In this document: piece by piece, positions 25,354 to 34,449 of the stretch | Layout: each line of letters starts with the position of its first letter | How positions within the stretch are numbered: position 1 is the stretch's first letter | Assembly: GCA_964462035.1 (NCBI GenBank) | Contig: CAYXAP010000001.1 | Location: forward strand, 372,001-436,000 | Length of the DNA stretch: 64,000 nt | Origin: UBA1660 sp964462035 | GTDB taxonomy: Bacteria > Myxococcota_A > Polyangia > Polyangiales > Houyiibacteriaceae | Direction of reading: 5' to 3' | Notes under the pieces: model-generated | Database searches by the model: none | Told to the model about the DNA's origin: nothing | What the model saw: the letters and a program-made list of their open reading frames with translations, nothing else | Made by a program: the position numbers and the translations under genes

Positions 25354-26386
25354 TCGGCTCCAGGCGGACCTCGGTCACGCAGTCGCTCGCGTCTTCCATC
25401 GTGCTGTCCAGCACCACCTCGACGGTGCCCGCCAGATCGCGCTCGCCCCAGACGTCGTCCTCGTAGTCGCTGCTCGTCGTCTGATCGATCCGCCGACCTT
25501 CGCCGTTCACCAGGAAGAGCGCCCCAGCCGAGTTCCGGTTCTCGGTGTGCCGACTCCGGATCACGATCCGGTAGCGCGCCCTCACGACCGACTCGAAACG
25601 GAAGGTGACCGTGCCCCGCCGGTTGCCGCCGGGCTCGTAGCCGCCGTCGCAGTCCGTCGGGTCGTGTTCGTCACCGCGAGCGGTGAAGGCGTAGTTGCGG
25701 AGCGCGTCGTGGCCGGGTGTTCCGGGGGCGCACGGGATCACCCAGGTCGATCGGTTGGTGTAGCTCGCCTCGGAGAAGTGCCGCGCGCGGAGCACCGCAT
25801 CGCCGGGGATCGGATCGGGCGGCGTGGTGCATGCGTCGACGCGTGCCCTGAGCACGAGCTCCACGTCGCCGATGCGGAAGAAGCTGCGGTCGAGCGGCCC
25901 GGCACCGAAACGCACCACGTTGTCGCCCGCGACCAGCGCGCCGCTCACGTCGAACGCGGCGGCGCCCTCGGTGTTGTCCCACGCGACCATCGCCGGCAGG
26001 TCGAAGTCGGTCGTGTTGACCATGACGACCCCCTCCTCCCCGGGATGGTCGGCGTCGTAGGAACGAAAGCGCAGCTCCGCGCGCTCCACCAGTGTGGGGC
26101 TCGGGAGCCCGGCCACGTCGAAGCGCAGCGTCTCCGTCGAGCCCGCCATGACGTCGAGCTGGAGCATGCCGCTCCCGAACGAGCTCGACCGGTAGACGCA
26201 CTCTCGCGGCGCGGTGGGCGTGCCGAGGTCCGCGCCGGTGAAGGCGTCGTCCGTGGACGCGTCGACCGCGAGCGAGCCCCCGTCGTCGCTGACGCGTGCA
26301 TCCACACGCCCGGTCGCGGGTGGGTCGTCGGCGCATCCGACGAGCGCCGCCACCAGACCCGCCACCCAGTGCATGCCCCTACGCAC
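25343..26386 (-). CDS. Secreted lipoprotein with beta-sandwich-like domains
   Basis: Start chosen at GTG 26386, giving RRGMHWVAGLVAALVGC as lipoprotein signal; ATG 26374 also works but loses the arginines. About 347 residues. After an acidic linker there are two beta-rich domains: VERAELRFRSYDADHPG with WDNTEGAAAFDVSGALV, and a CBM-like C-terminal domain (TVTFRFESVVRARYRI, LFLVNGEGRRIDQ, VEVVLDSTMEDASDC). The first resembles secreted DNRLRE/CBM96-type repeats. It probably binds a surface polymer. It is divergent from the LamG-type lipoprotein at 26548, and the two may be a surface pair. Confidence 0.75.
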   Translation of the reverse strand: MRRGMHWVAGLVAALVGCADDPPATGRVDARVSDDGGSLAVDASTDDAFTGADLGTPTAPRECVYRSSSFGSGMLQLDVMAGSTETLRFDVAGLPSPTLVERAELRFRSYDADHPGEEGVVMVNTTDFDLPAMVAWDNTEGAAAFDVSGALVAGDNVVRFGAGPLDRSFFRIGDVELVLRARVDACTTPPDPIPGDAVLRARHFSEASYTNRSTWVIPCAPGTPGHDALRNYAFTARGDEHDPTDCDGGYEPGGNRRGTVTFRFESVVRARYRIVIRSRHTENRNSAGALFLVNGEGRRIDQTTSSDYEDDVWGERDLAGTVEVVLDSTMEDASDCVTEVRLEPISG

Positions 26387-26547
26387 GCACACATTGTAGG
26401 GGATCGGCCCACCTTCATCCTTACGCCCCCTTCGCCGCGAACGCCGTTCCACCCACACAAGGAAATGACCATCGCGGTGGCGCGCCTGCCCTCGCACCGT
26501 TCACTCACACCCGCTCGGGGAGATGCCGGCGGTGAGGAGGAGAACAG

Positions 26548-28239
26548 ATGGAAAAGGCTTACGGAACCAAGACTCTGCGCATCGCCGGCGCGCTCTCGAT
26601 CGCGCTCGGGCTCATGGCCTGCGGTGACGACGACGGAGACACCACCGACACGACCACGATCGACATGGGTCCGATGACCGGAGAGGACATGGGTCCGATG
26701 ACCGGAGAGGACATGGGCCCGATGACGGACCCCGACATGTTCGTCGAGCCCGGCTGCGAGGACATCACCTGCGTGAACGGCACCTGCGACGCGTCCGGCG
26801 CCGAGCCCCTATGCGTCTGTGATGCCGGCTGGAGCGGTGACACCTGCGAGGACCTCGACGCGCCCGCCGCGGCCGACACCGTGCTCTGGCTCGACGCCGC
26901 CGACCCCGACACCTTCACCTTCGACGGCGCGGAGGTGATCCGCTGGGCCGACAAGAGCCCGGAGGAGGCGGACTTCGTCTCCGACGCCGCGTCGACTCGC
27001 CCGCGCTTCAGCGGTGTCATCGGCTCGCGCAGCGCGGTGAGCTTCGACGGTGACGACGTGCTCACCTCCGATGGCTACGGCGGGCTCGCCGACGAGCTCC
27101 GGTACACCGCGTTCTTCGTCGTCTCTTCGGTGGCGGACGCGAACATCCTCGCCGGCTACTCCGGCGCCAACGAGCGCCTCAAGCTCGAGGACACCAACAG
27201 CGGCTTCGGTGTGGCGTACACCCACACGGTGCCGGCCGATGCCGACGCGATCTTCTCGGGCGACGCGGCCTACACCGTGGGCGACGTCCACCTGATCACC
27301 GTGCAGCGGACCAATCAGGAGACCAGCATGTGGATCAACGGTGGCAACCGCCTCGTGCTCCCGGCCAGCACTCCGGAAGCCATCCCCTCGGCCATCGACC
27401 TCGTACTCGGCAGCGACGCGGCCGACGCGAACACGGGTGGTCTGGGTGGCCTCGTCGGTGAGGTCATCATCTTCCCGACCAACCTGGACCTCGAGTCCCG
27501 CCGTGAGGTGGAGAGCTACCTCTCCGAGAAGTGGTTCGCGGCCCCCGCCAACCACGACGTGACCTCGCTCGGCAACACCACCTGGTGGCTCGACGCGACC
27601 GACGCGGACTCGGTCTTCGTGCCCGATGGTGAGACCGCCGTCGCGGTGTGGAGCAGCAAGCTCGGTGACGGCAACTTCTCTCAGGAAGACGCCGGCCGCC
27701 GCCCTCTCCCCGTCGCCGATGGCATCAACGGCCTTCCGGTCGTGCGCTTCGACGGCGACGATGATCGCCTGGTCGATCCCGACAGCGAGCTGCTCAGCGC
27801 CGCGGAGTACACCGTCGCTTTCGTCGGTCGCTCCGCCGCCGACTCGAACGGCAACCTACTCTACGGGGTCAACGGCGTGAACGCCCAGGGCTTCGGGCTC
27901 TCCACCACCACGGACGGCGAGATTCGCTTCAACCACACCTGGCCGGCGGCCGCCCTCGAGTTCAACACGGTCACCGCCACCGGTGGCACCGCCGGCGAGC
28001 CCTTCGCCGCCATCGTGGTCTGGGACGGCGTCGAGCAGCAGGTCCTCACGGACTTCGGCTCGGCTTCCGCCGGCAACGGTGAGGACGCCATCGGCACCGC
28101 CAACTTCACCCTCGGCGCTGGGCCCGTCATCGGCAGCCTCGATGGCGACATCGGTGAGGTCATCGTCTTCGAGCGCGCCCTGACCGCCGCGGAGCAGGCT
28201 CGCCTCCTCGAGCTCCTCCAGGAGAAGTGGGGCATCTGA
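26548..28239 (+). CDS. Surface lipoprotein: EGF-like module plus two LamG/lectin-like domains
   Basis: A 563-residue protein with a signal ending LGLMAC and an acidic Thr/Asp linker. That linker holds three copies of an MGPMTGED-type unit (about residues 42-66). An EGF-like module follows (CVNGTCDASGAEPLCVCDAG WSGDTC, split here). Two homologous concanavalin-like domains come next, each opening with a WLDA motif: VLWLDAADPDTF (about 112) and WWLDATDADSVF (about 346), each with RFDGDD-type and GEVIIFP/GEVIVFE strands. Such proteins bind carbohydrates or other surface ligands. GAGGAGG precedes the ATG by about 6 bases. Confidence 0.87.
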   Translation: MEKAYGTKTLRIAGALSIALGLMACGDDDGDTTDTTTIDMGPMTGEDMGPMTGEDMGPMTDPDMFVEPGCEDITCVNGTCDASGAEPLCVCDAGWSGDTCEDLDAPAAADTVLWLDAADPDTFTFDGAEVIRWADKSPEEADFVSDAASTRPRFSGVIGSRSAVSFDGDDVLTSDGYGGLADELRYTAFFVVSSVADANILAGYSGANERLKLEDTNSGFGVAYTHTVPADADAIFSGDAAYTVGDVHLITVQRTNQETSMWINGGNRLVLPASTPEAIPSAIDLVLGSDAADANTGGLGGLVGEVIIFPTNLDLESRREVESYLSEKWFAAPANHDVTSLGNTTWWLDATDADSVFVPDGETAVAVWSSKLGDGNFSQEDAGRRPLPVADGINGLPVVRFDGDDDRLVDPDSELLSAAEYTVAFVGRSAADSNGNLLYGVNGVNAQGFGLSTTTDGEIRFNHTWPAAALEFNTVTATGGTAGEPFAAIVVWDGVEQQVLTDFGSASAGNGEDAIGTANFTLGAGPVIGSLDGDIGEVIVFERALTAAEQARLLELLQEKWGI

Positions 28240-28263
28240 GCCCGCTCCTCCGTTGACCGCGCG

Positions 28264-28299
28264 ACGCGCCGGCCCTTCGGGGTCGGCGCGTTTCGCGTT
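28264..28299 (+). terminator. Intrinsic terminator with UUCG tetraloop after the LamG lipoprotein
   Basis: ACGCGCCG (28264-28271) pairs with CGGCGCGT (28284-28291). Inside, CCC-TTC-GGG forms a cUUCGg-type cap. The hairpin is followed by TTCGCGTTT. It begins 25 bases after the stop at 28239. Confidence 0.7.
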
Positions 28300-29169
28300 T
28301 CAGCAATCGCGCAAGAGCGTGAGCAGACCCCCGACCAACGTCACCGCCGTCACGAAGGTGAGCATCTTGCGCTCGAAGGGCGTGGCACCCTTCGCTCGTT
28401 GGAGCTCCGCCCGCGCGCTCTTCTCCGATCGTGTCGCCTGCGCTGCCTGGCGCTGCTCCGGGCTCGGCGGCGTCGCGTCTGCGCTCGCCCCCGCGTGACC
28501 GACGACGCTGGCGTTCCGAACCACCCAACACGTCGGACGATCGCGGTAGCCACCGCCCGAGCCGAGGCCGGGCGGCATCGGCTCCATCCGGAAGCGGCCC
28601 GACACGGTCACGGGGTCACCTGGCTCGAGCACCACCAGCAGCCGGCTCACCGCCTTCTCGATCGTCGCCTTGCCGGGGCCGTCGTCCGCGAGGTGCTTGT
28701 TCTTCTCGATCCACTCCGCCTGACTGGTCAGGTTGCCCTTGCCGTGCACCTTTCCGCGGGCGTGCGCCTTCACCGAGCAGAGCAGCGTCGCGACCTTCGC
28801 CAGGTGCTTCTTCCGCCGGCGCAGCTCCGGGTCGTCCTTCGCGCGCAGGCGCTGCTTGATGTCGGAGAGCTCGCGAGAGACCGCCGAGATCTCCGAGGTC
28901 GCCAGCGTCACGACCTCTTGGGTCCAGTTGCCCGCCGCCGAGAGATCGGTGAGCTCTTCGGCCGGGACGAGCACGCGGGCCTCGCCGTCGATCACCCAGA
29001 AGCGATCGCCGCCGCTCTCGCTCGCCGGGGCGCCCATCCGTTGGCGCTTCTCCCAGTACACGCAGCGCTGCCCGTCGGGCCCCTCGACCAGCGGTCCCGC
29101 GGCTTCGATCGTGCCCCGTACGATCGCTTCTTCGCCTTCCCGAAGCTCCGCGATGGTCGTGTCCCGCAC
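28300..29169 (-). CDS. GIDE-like domain membrane protein
   Basis: About 289 residues from GTG 29169 (an ATG at 29208 is an alternative). The N-terminal part (LREGEEAIVRGTIEA, GQRCVYWEKRQR, then FWVIDGEARVLV) follows the pattern of the E3-ligase-associated GIDE domain, found in bacteria without the RING finger. A long charged helical region follows (RRKKHLAKVATLL), then VTVSGRFRMEP, a second beta patch. A C-terminal transmembrane anchor (FVTAVTLVGGLLTLL) ends at a Cys. Function in bacteria is unknown. It is divergent from rarD. Confidence 0.75.
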   Translation of the reverse strand: MRDTTIAELREGEEAIVRGTIEAAGPLVEGPDGQRCVYWEKRQRMGAPASESGGDRFWVIDGEARVLVPAEELTDLSAAGNWTQEVVTLATSEISAVSRELSDIKQRLRAKDDPELRRRKKHLAKVATLLCSVKAHARGKVHGKGNLTSQAEWIEKNKHLADDGPGKATIEKAVSRLLVVLEPGDPVTVSGRFRMEPMPPGLGSGGGYRDRPTCWVVRNASVVGHAGASADATPPSPEQRQAAQATRSEKSARAELQRAKGATPFERKMLTFVTAVTLVGGLLTLLRDC

Positions 29170-29224
29170 GGCGCACCTTAACTTCCGGCTGGCCCCGGAG
29201 AGAAGCATCCTCCATAGCCGGTGG

Positions 29225-30139
29225 GTGAGCGGCGCCAAGCCGGTGGAGACGATCGGAACACCGAGCGCGGGAGCGGCGATGGCGCTCTTCGCCTACGCGA
29301 CCTGGGGGCTCCTGCCCATCTACTGGAAGCTGCTCGACGAGGTCCCCGCGCTCGAGGTACTCGCCAGCCGGATCGTCTGGTCGCTCGGGTTCATCGCCGC
29401 ACTGCTCTGGGGGCGCAAGGCGTGGGGCAAGACCTTCGGCGCGCTGAAGGACCCGAAGACGCGCTACTGGATGCTGCTCTCGACGAGCCTCATCGCGACC
29501 AACTGGGGCATCTTCATCTGGGCGGTCAGCGTCGATCGCGTCACCGAGGCGAGCCTCGGCTACTACATCAACCCGCTGCTCAACGTGGCGCTCGCCCGCG
29601 TCTTCCTCGGGGAGTCGCTCCGCCCACTCCAGGCGCTCGCGGTGGTGCTGGCCACCCTCGGCGTCGCCTACCTCACGATCGCCCGTGGCTCGCTGCCGTG
29701 GGTGTCGCTCGTGCTCGCGGTCTCCTTCGCGATCTACGGGCTCGTCCGAAAGCGCACGCCGGTCGGGGCGGTCGAAGGGCTGGCGATCGAGACGGGCCTC
29801 GTCACCCCCGTCGCGCTCGTCTTCCTCGCGGCCCAGTCACCGCCCTTCGGCCACCTGGTCGCCGGCGGGACCATCGCTGCGCTCCTGGTGTTCAGCGGCA
29901 TCATCACCGCGTTGCCCCTCCTGGCGTTCGCCGGCGCGACGCGGCGACTCCGCTACACGACCCTGGGCATGGTCCAATACCTCGCGCCGACGCTCCAGCT
30001 CGGCTGCGCGGTGTTGATCTACGGGGAGCCCTTCGAGGTCGCGCATGGCGTGACCTTCGGCCTCATCTGGGTCGCGGTCGGGCTCTACCTCGCCGACATG
30101 TTTCGGCTCCGGCGCGCGAACGCGCGTCAGCGGTCGTAG
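29225..30139 (+). CDS. rarD: RarD-type EamA-family transporter
   Basis: A 304-residue protein from GTG 29225, with ten hydrophobic segments and the RarD opening ALFAYATWGLLPIYWKLL, then ASRIVWSLGF, IATNWGIFIWAV, ASLGYYINPLLNV and FLGESL. These match RarD closely. RarD proteins are drug/metabolite-superfamily permeases, and the true substrate is unclear. Its 3' end overlaps the convergent START-like gene by 13 bases. Confidence 0.93.
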   Translation: MSGAKPVETIGTPSAGAAMALFAYATWGLLPIYWKLLDEVPALEVLASRIVWSLGFIAALLWGRKAWGKTFGALKDPKTRYWMLLSTSLIATNWGIFIWAVSVDRVTEASLGYYINPLLNVALARVFLGESLRPLQALAVVLATLGVAYLTIARGSLPWVSLVLAVSFAIYGLVRKRTPVGAVEGLAIETGLVTPVALVFLAAQSPPFGHLVAGGTIAALLVFSGIITALPLLAFAGATRRLRYTTLGMVQYLAPTLQLGCAVLIYGEPFEVAHGVTFGLIWVAVGLYLADMFRLRRANARQRS

Positions 30140-30768
30140 CGCGAGCGGCCGCTGCCCTCGAGGTACTGCTTCATGGTCCACGGGACCTTGAGCATCCACT
30201 CGTGCAGCGTCGGTCGAAGGGCGCCGCTCACCAATCCGGTCCCCACGTCGGCCATCATGCCGAACGACACCAGCGTCTTGTCGCCCTCGTCGCCCCAGGG
30301 GCGGAGCTTGATGAAGCCCCAGCCCGCGCGGAGGTCACGCGGCTCGTCCTCGGCCAGGCGGAAGATGACCGTCTTCGCGTCTTCGTCGTACGAGAAGGTC
30401 ACCGCGTACGTCGCCGAGACGATCCCGTACTCGTGCGTGACCCGCATCGTCCGGGTGTTCTCGGTGTGCCGGACCTGACGCATGTGCTCGGTCTGCGGGA
30501 GCATCCGCTTGAGGTAGCGCGGTCGGTCTCGCAGCGCGCGCCAGATCTGGTCCGGCGTGAGGTTGACGACCTGGTAGCTGGTGCCGCCGATCAGGAGCAT
30601 GCCGCCGCGACGTTCGCTCGTCCGCCGCGCCACCAATCGTCCGCGCTCGAGTCGGCGCATCTCGCTGCCCGTGAGCGATCGGCGCAACGCGGCGTCCTGC
30701 GCGCCGACCTCGGGGAGAGGTGCGACGACCGCAGCCGTGAGCGCGATCAGGGCAAAGACGAAACGCAT
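30127..30768 (-). CDS. Secreted SRPBCC/START-like protein
   Basis: A 213-residue protein with a cleavable signal (MRFVFALIALTAAVVAPLP, cleavage after VGA). The mature part contains YQVVNLTPDQIWRALRDRP, YGIVSATYAVTFSYDED and WGFIKLRPWGDEGDKTLVSF, which fit the SRPBCC/START helix-grip fold used to bind hydrophobic ligands. An exported START-like protein is likely to carry or sense a lipid. It precedes a PP2C gene in the opposite reading order on the same strand, with a 55-base gap. Confidence 0.78.
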   Translation of the reverse strand: MRFVFALIALTAAVVAPLPEVGAQDAALRRSLTGSEMRRLERGRLVARRTSERRGGMLLIGGTSYQVVNLTPDQIWRALRDRPRYLKRMLPQTEHMRQVRHTENTRTMRVTHEYGIVSATYAVTFSYDEDAKTVIFRLAEDEPRDLRAGWGFIKLRPWGDEGDKTLVSFGMMADVGTGLVSGALRPTLHEWMLKVPWTMKQYLEGSGRSRYDR

Positions 30769-30823
30769 GGAGGAACGGCGTAGCACCCGCACGGGGATGC
30801 GACGACCGCTCGGCGAACAAACT

Positions 30824-32014
30824 TCATTCGTCCCAGCAGTTGGGACACATGTTCGCCTTCCCATCGAAGATGGCGTTGCACTTCTTGCAGCGTCGCTGGA
30901 AAGGAACAGTCGGGTCCCGCTCGCTCCCGGGGCGGTGCTCGGCGTTGATTCCACCCAGCAGCACCTGCACGGCTTCGACCTTCTCCTTGCTGGCGCTTCC
31001 CTCCGGGATCATCCGGATCTCGATCTCTCGGGTGGGCGTCTCGTCGTCTTCTTCCTCGGCTTGCGCCAGCGGGATGTCGTCGCCGGGCGGCTCGCTCCCC
31101 CCACTGATCACGAGCTCTGGCTCGTCGTCGTCGTCGTCCGCGGCGGGCGGCTCCGACGCACCATCGACGATGAGCAGCTCGGCGTCGTCGTCGGTCGGGT
31201 CACCGGGACGCCGGCGCAGCGTCGGGCTCGGCCAGTCGGTCGGACCGGCCGAGCGACACTCCACCACCACCGCAGCGACGTTGTCGCGTGCCTCCGCGGC
31301 GTTCGCGATGTCGAGCAGCACCTTCACGGTCGCGTCGGGCCGCAGGTCCTGCCGCAGCGCGTCCGCGATCTGCTCCTCGTCGAGCATGTCGGTGAGCCCA
31401 TCGCTGCAGAGCAGGAATCGGTCGCCGGGAACGATCGCGAGCGTCGACACCGACACACGGATCTGCGGACCCATGCCGAGGGCTCGGGTGATCACCCGGC
31501 TCGGCAGCTGGATCGCGCGCTCGTCGCTGATGTTCGGCGCCAGCTCGAGCACGTCGTTGGCCAGCGAGTGATCCTGCGTGAGCAGCTCGAGCTGCCCTGC
31601 CCGGAGCCGATAGCAGCGGCTGTCGCCGACGTGCGCGAGGTGCACGATGCCGACGGTCCGGTCGACGGTGATGGCCACCACCGTGGTGCCCATCCCCTGA
31701 TAGCGATCGGCCGTGCGCGCCATCTCGATGATCTCGGAGTTGGCGTGGTGAATCGCCTGGGAGAGCCGTCGGGCACCCCTGGGCAGGCCGATGACGTCGA
31801 AGCCCGTCGCGTCGTCCTGCGACTCCTCGAAGAAGTGGGCGAGCGACGACATCGCGAGCGTGCTCGCCATGTTGCCGGCGTTCTCGCCTCCGGCACCGTC
31901 AGCGACCGCGAAGAGATCGAGCTCGCGGCGGATCAACACCGCGTCTTCGTTGTGCTCTCGGCGGCCGATGTGGGTGTCGCCAGCGGCGACGACGCGAACG
32001 AGCGGCTCATCCAT
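30824..32014 (-). CDS. PP2C phosphatase with acidic linker and C-terminal zinc ribbon
   Basis: A 396-residue protein. Residues 1-250 are a complete PP2C domain: HNEDAVL, VADGAGGENAG, MGTTVVAITVD, HVGDSRCYRLR, LCSDGLTD and ARDNVAAVVVEC. A long linker rich in Asp/Glu follows (DDDDEPELVI, AEEEDDETPTREIEI). The TPTRE element looks like a phospho-threonine site. The protein closes with a two-knuckle zinc ribbon, CKKC and CPNC (RRCKKCNAIFDGKANMCPNC). The extra tail is not part of the standard enzyme and probably mediates interaction. The start at 32014 is preferred over 32035 because the extra seven residues are not conserved-looking. Confidence 0.93.
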   Translation of the reverse strand: MDEPLVRVVAAGDTHIGRREHNEDAVLIRRELDLFAVADGAGGENAGNMASTLAMSSLAHFFEESQDDATGFDVIGLPRGARRLSQAIHHANSEIIEMARTADRYQGMGTTVVAITVDRTVGIVHLAHVGDSRCYRLRAGQLELLTQDHSLANDVLELAPNISDERAIQLPSRVITRALGMGPQIRVSVSTLAIVPGDRFLLCSDGLTDMLDEEQIADALRQDLRPDATVKVLLDIANAAEARDNVAAVVVECRSAGPTDWPSPTLRRRPGDPTDDDAELLIVDGASEPPAADDDDDEPELVISGGSEPPGDDIPLAQAEEEDDETPTREIEIRMIPEGSASKEKVEAVQVLLGGINAEHRPGSERDPTVPFQRRCKKCNAIFDGKANMCPNCWDE

Positions 32015-32106
32015 GCGAGCCGCAGGGTACCCCATTCATGGTCCCCCTGGGAGGCCGAATGGCAGCTGGGTGGCCACGGAACGGTGTTGACGAGACGCCG
32101 GAGAAG

Positions 32107-32649
32107 ATGGTCCATGGAGGTATGGGGAAAGTGGACGGTGGGGCGATTGCGCGTGCGTTCGAGCTCCTCCTCGGCACGTCTTGGCCGGACGTCTCGGTGG
32201 ACGCGGAGCTGGCAGCGTTGGCTGCGGGAGCCAGTGGCGATCTTCGTTCGAGGAGCGAAGCGCTCTTCGCCGCCGTCCAAGCGAGGTACCCGGGAACGCA
32301 CCTCTGGGTGAAGGACGAGCACTCGCACTTTCTCGCCGCTTGTCCGCTCATCGTGGCGGCGTCTGGGCTGGACGCGGACACACTCTTCAGCGGAATCAAC
32401 GACCACGACCCGCGGATCGCTTGGTCGCGCCAGGGGCCGCTCTACGTTCGCGACGACTACGAGGTGTTCTCGTCGAACACTGCGAAGCTCGACATCGTCG
32501 AGCGACAGGACCGTGAGGATGGAGTCGTCTGGCTGAAGACCTCCAAGGCGCCCTTTCGCAACGCCGACGGAAAGACCGGCGGCACCGTCGGTGCGTTCGA
32601 GGTCATCTCGGCCAAGGAAGCGGTCGAGCTCTCCCGCAAGCGTCGCTAG
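32107..32649 (+). CDS. PAS-domain-only protein
   Basis: About 180 residues from ATG 32107. The C-terminal ~110 residues have the PAS/PAC pattern: HFLAACPLIVAASGLDADTL, GPLYVRDDYEVFSSN, VVWLKTSKAPFRNADGK and GTVGAFEVISAKE. No kinase, GGDEF or HTH output domain is attached, so it must signal through a partner. It lies 5 bases upstream of an unknown gene and divergent from the PP2C, with a 92-base gap. The ligand or cofactor cannot be inferred. Confidence 0.75.
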   Translation: MVHGGMGKVDGGAIARAFELLLGTSWPDVSVDAELAALAAGASGDLRSRSEALFAAVQARYPGTHLWVKDEHSHFLAACPLIVAASGLDADTLFSGINDHDPRIAWSRQGPLYVRDDYEVFSSNTAKLDIVERQDREDGVVWLKTSKAPFRNADGKTGGTVGAFEVISAKEAVELSRKRR

Positions 32650-32654
32650 CGACG

Positions 32655-33347
32655 ATGTCGCTCTTCCCTCTCACGCACGGTGAGCGGCTGACCGATCCCG
32701 CGCGAGTGGCGGCTTTCTACCGAGCGCTGGGAGAGCGGCGCGTGTCACTTCGTGGGTGCCACACGACCGATCCCGTAGAGATCGCGCTGCTGGTCGCGGC
32801 GCTCGACCCTGCCCACGACCACACGCTCTCGTTCGCGGCGGGGACGCTGGCGTCGAGTGAGCTCGAGACTCTCGCGCGCACCGAGGGCTACGGCTATCTC
32901 GACCTACGTACGACGACGATGGCGCTGCGAGTGTGGCCTGGGGTGCAGACCTGGGCACACACCCCTCGCGCCAGCGGACCTGCGCAGTCCCTGTCGCTGG
33001 ACGAGGGGCTCGAGCGCTTCCTCGCAGTCACACCCCCAGGCATCGGGATCGTGCGGGGCTTCATCCATGGGGTGGTGGCGCCGACGAAATCGCCGCTGCT
33101 CGCGTTCCTCACCAAGTCGAGGGTGCGGGTCGACGTCGTCCTCGACCTCGACCTCGATTCGGCCGCCGAGCTCTCCCGCCGTATCCGCCGCCGAGAGCAC
33201 GACTGGCAGGCAGGCGGCGTGCTGGTGGACTCACCGAGCGGCAAGATCCACGGCTTCTCGAAGTCTCCGAACACCGATTCGAAGGCACGGGAGCAGTGGT
33301 GCGCTCGCGTCGAGGATGCGCTTCGCGAAGCCCGAGGCGACTCGTGA
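32655..33347 (+). CDS. Unknown 230-aa protein downstream of the PAS protein
   Basis: Begins MSLFPLTHGERLTDPARVAA 5 bases after the PAS gene stop, so the two form an operon. It looks cytoplasmic with mixed alpha/beta content (VDVVLDLDLDSAAELSRRIR, HDWQAGGVLVDSPSGKIHGF) and no signal peptide or membrane segment. I recognise no family or catalytic motif. It ends 2 bases before the stop of the convergent membrane protein gene. Confidence 0.75.
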   Translation: MSLFPLTHGERLTDPARVAAFYRALGERRVSLRGCHTTDPVEIALLVAALDPAHDHTLSFAAGTLASSELETLARTEGYGYLDLRTTTMALRVWPGVQTWAHTPRASGPAQSLSLDEGLERFLAVTPPGIGIVRGFIHGVVAPTKSPLLAFLTKSRVRVDVVLDLDLDSAAELSRRIRRREHDWQAGGVLVDSPSGKIHGFSKSPNTDSKAREQWCARVEDALREARGDS

Positions 33348-33349
33348 GC

Positions 33350-34423
33350 TCAGGCCGTGACCGCAGCCTGAACGTCCTCCGCTTGCCGTAGCGCCCTCTC
33401 GAGCGGGGGGTCGTCGACGAACTCCTGACCTAGCACGATCCAGCCGTCGTCCTGTCGGAAGGACCAGGATGATTCGTCGTCGCTCGGTTCGTGGAGTGCG
33501 TCCCGTGCGGCCTTCGACCGCCGCGCGTCGAGCTCCTCGAAGGGCCCGAGCGTGAGCTGGATGCGCCACTCCCGGCTCTCTCCGCTGCCGGTCCAGCCCC
33601 ACGACCCGCTCATCGCGCCGATCTGCACCGACACCGCCGTCCCACCATGGGCGGGGAGGCCATGGTGGATGCCGAGGGTGACCCGTTCCGAGACACGCTC
33701 CGCGAGCGCCGGGAGGAGCTCGAGCGCCAAGGTCACGCCGGGGACGATGGTGCCGGCTTTCGCCAGTCCGACGACGGAGAGCACGAACGCCATCGCGCCG
33801 ATGATGCCGAACGTGAGCATCGCTGCGGAGGAGTCCTCGTCGCCGCCGGTGAGCTCCCGCAGCGGCTCGTCGAAGACCACTGCGCCGCCCACACAGAGCG
33901 CGATCACCACGACCATCATCACCACGGCCGCCACGCGCTGGCCCCAGCCGCGGGTGCGGAGCGACTCGAGATGGGCTCTCGCCGCGTCGACGTCGCTCGC
34001 CGAGGTCAGCGTGCGGAAGTGTACGCGGCCCTCCGCGATTCGATCGGGCCGTCCGCCCTCGGGCGCGTGCTCCGCTCGGTACCTGGCCCGCGCGTGCCTG
34101 CGCACGAGGACCTGGACCACCAGCGTGCACGCGAGCGCGATCGGGATGAGGGGCCCGACCTGCACCGGCGGCGCCAGCAGGTGCCAGATCAGCGCTCCCG
34201 CGAGCCCGAAGCCGAGCACCATCATCGGGGCGCCGAAGTGATGGTCCGGGTCGTAGCCGTCTTCGCAGCGGTCGCACACTCGCGGTCTGGTACCCCGGTG
34301 CCGATCGCACGCCGGTCGCTCACAGCGGCGGCAGCGCTCGATCGTCGGCTCGTCGCACTCGAGGCACGGCTCGGCGTCCGGCGTCCGGCTCGCTGCCTCG
34401 CGGAACGTTCCCCCTTCCCCCAT
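33350..34423 (-). CDS. Four-span membrane protein with N-terminal zinc-binding cysteines
   Basis: About 357 residues from ATG 34423, chosen because longer forms would overlap the next gene. Residues ~20-55 hold a B-box-like cysteine/histidine cluster (PCLECDEPTIERCRRCERPA, then CDRHRG and VCDRC). Four hydrophobic segments follow in two pairs, ending with AMLTFGIIGAMAFVLSVVGL, and a soluble C-terminal domain with RQDDGWIVLGQEFVD. Family unknown. The zinc-finger-plus-membrane layout is common in Myxococcota hypothetical proteins. Confidence 0.78.
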   Translation of the reverse strand: MGEGGTFREAASRTPDAEPCLECDEPTIERCRRCERPACDRHRGTRPRVCDRCEDGYDPDHHFGAPMMVLGFGLAGALIWHLLAPPVQVGPLIPIALACTLVVQVLVRRHARARYRAEHAPEGGRPDRIAEGRVHFRTLTSASDVDAARAHLESLRTRGWGQRVAAVVMMVVVIALCVGGAVVFDEPLRELTGGDEDSSAAMLTFGIIGAMAFVLSVVGLAKAGTIVPGVTLALELLPALAERVSERVTLGIHHGLPAHGGTAVSVQIGAMSGSWGWTGSGESREWRIQLTLGPFEELDARRSKAARDALHEPSDDESSWSFRQDDGWIVLGQEFVDDPPLERALRQAEDVQAAVTA

Positions 34424-34449
34424 CGGCCGAGGGTAGAGCAATCGGAGGC

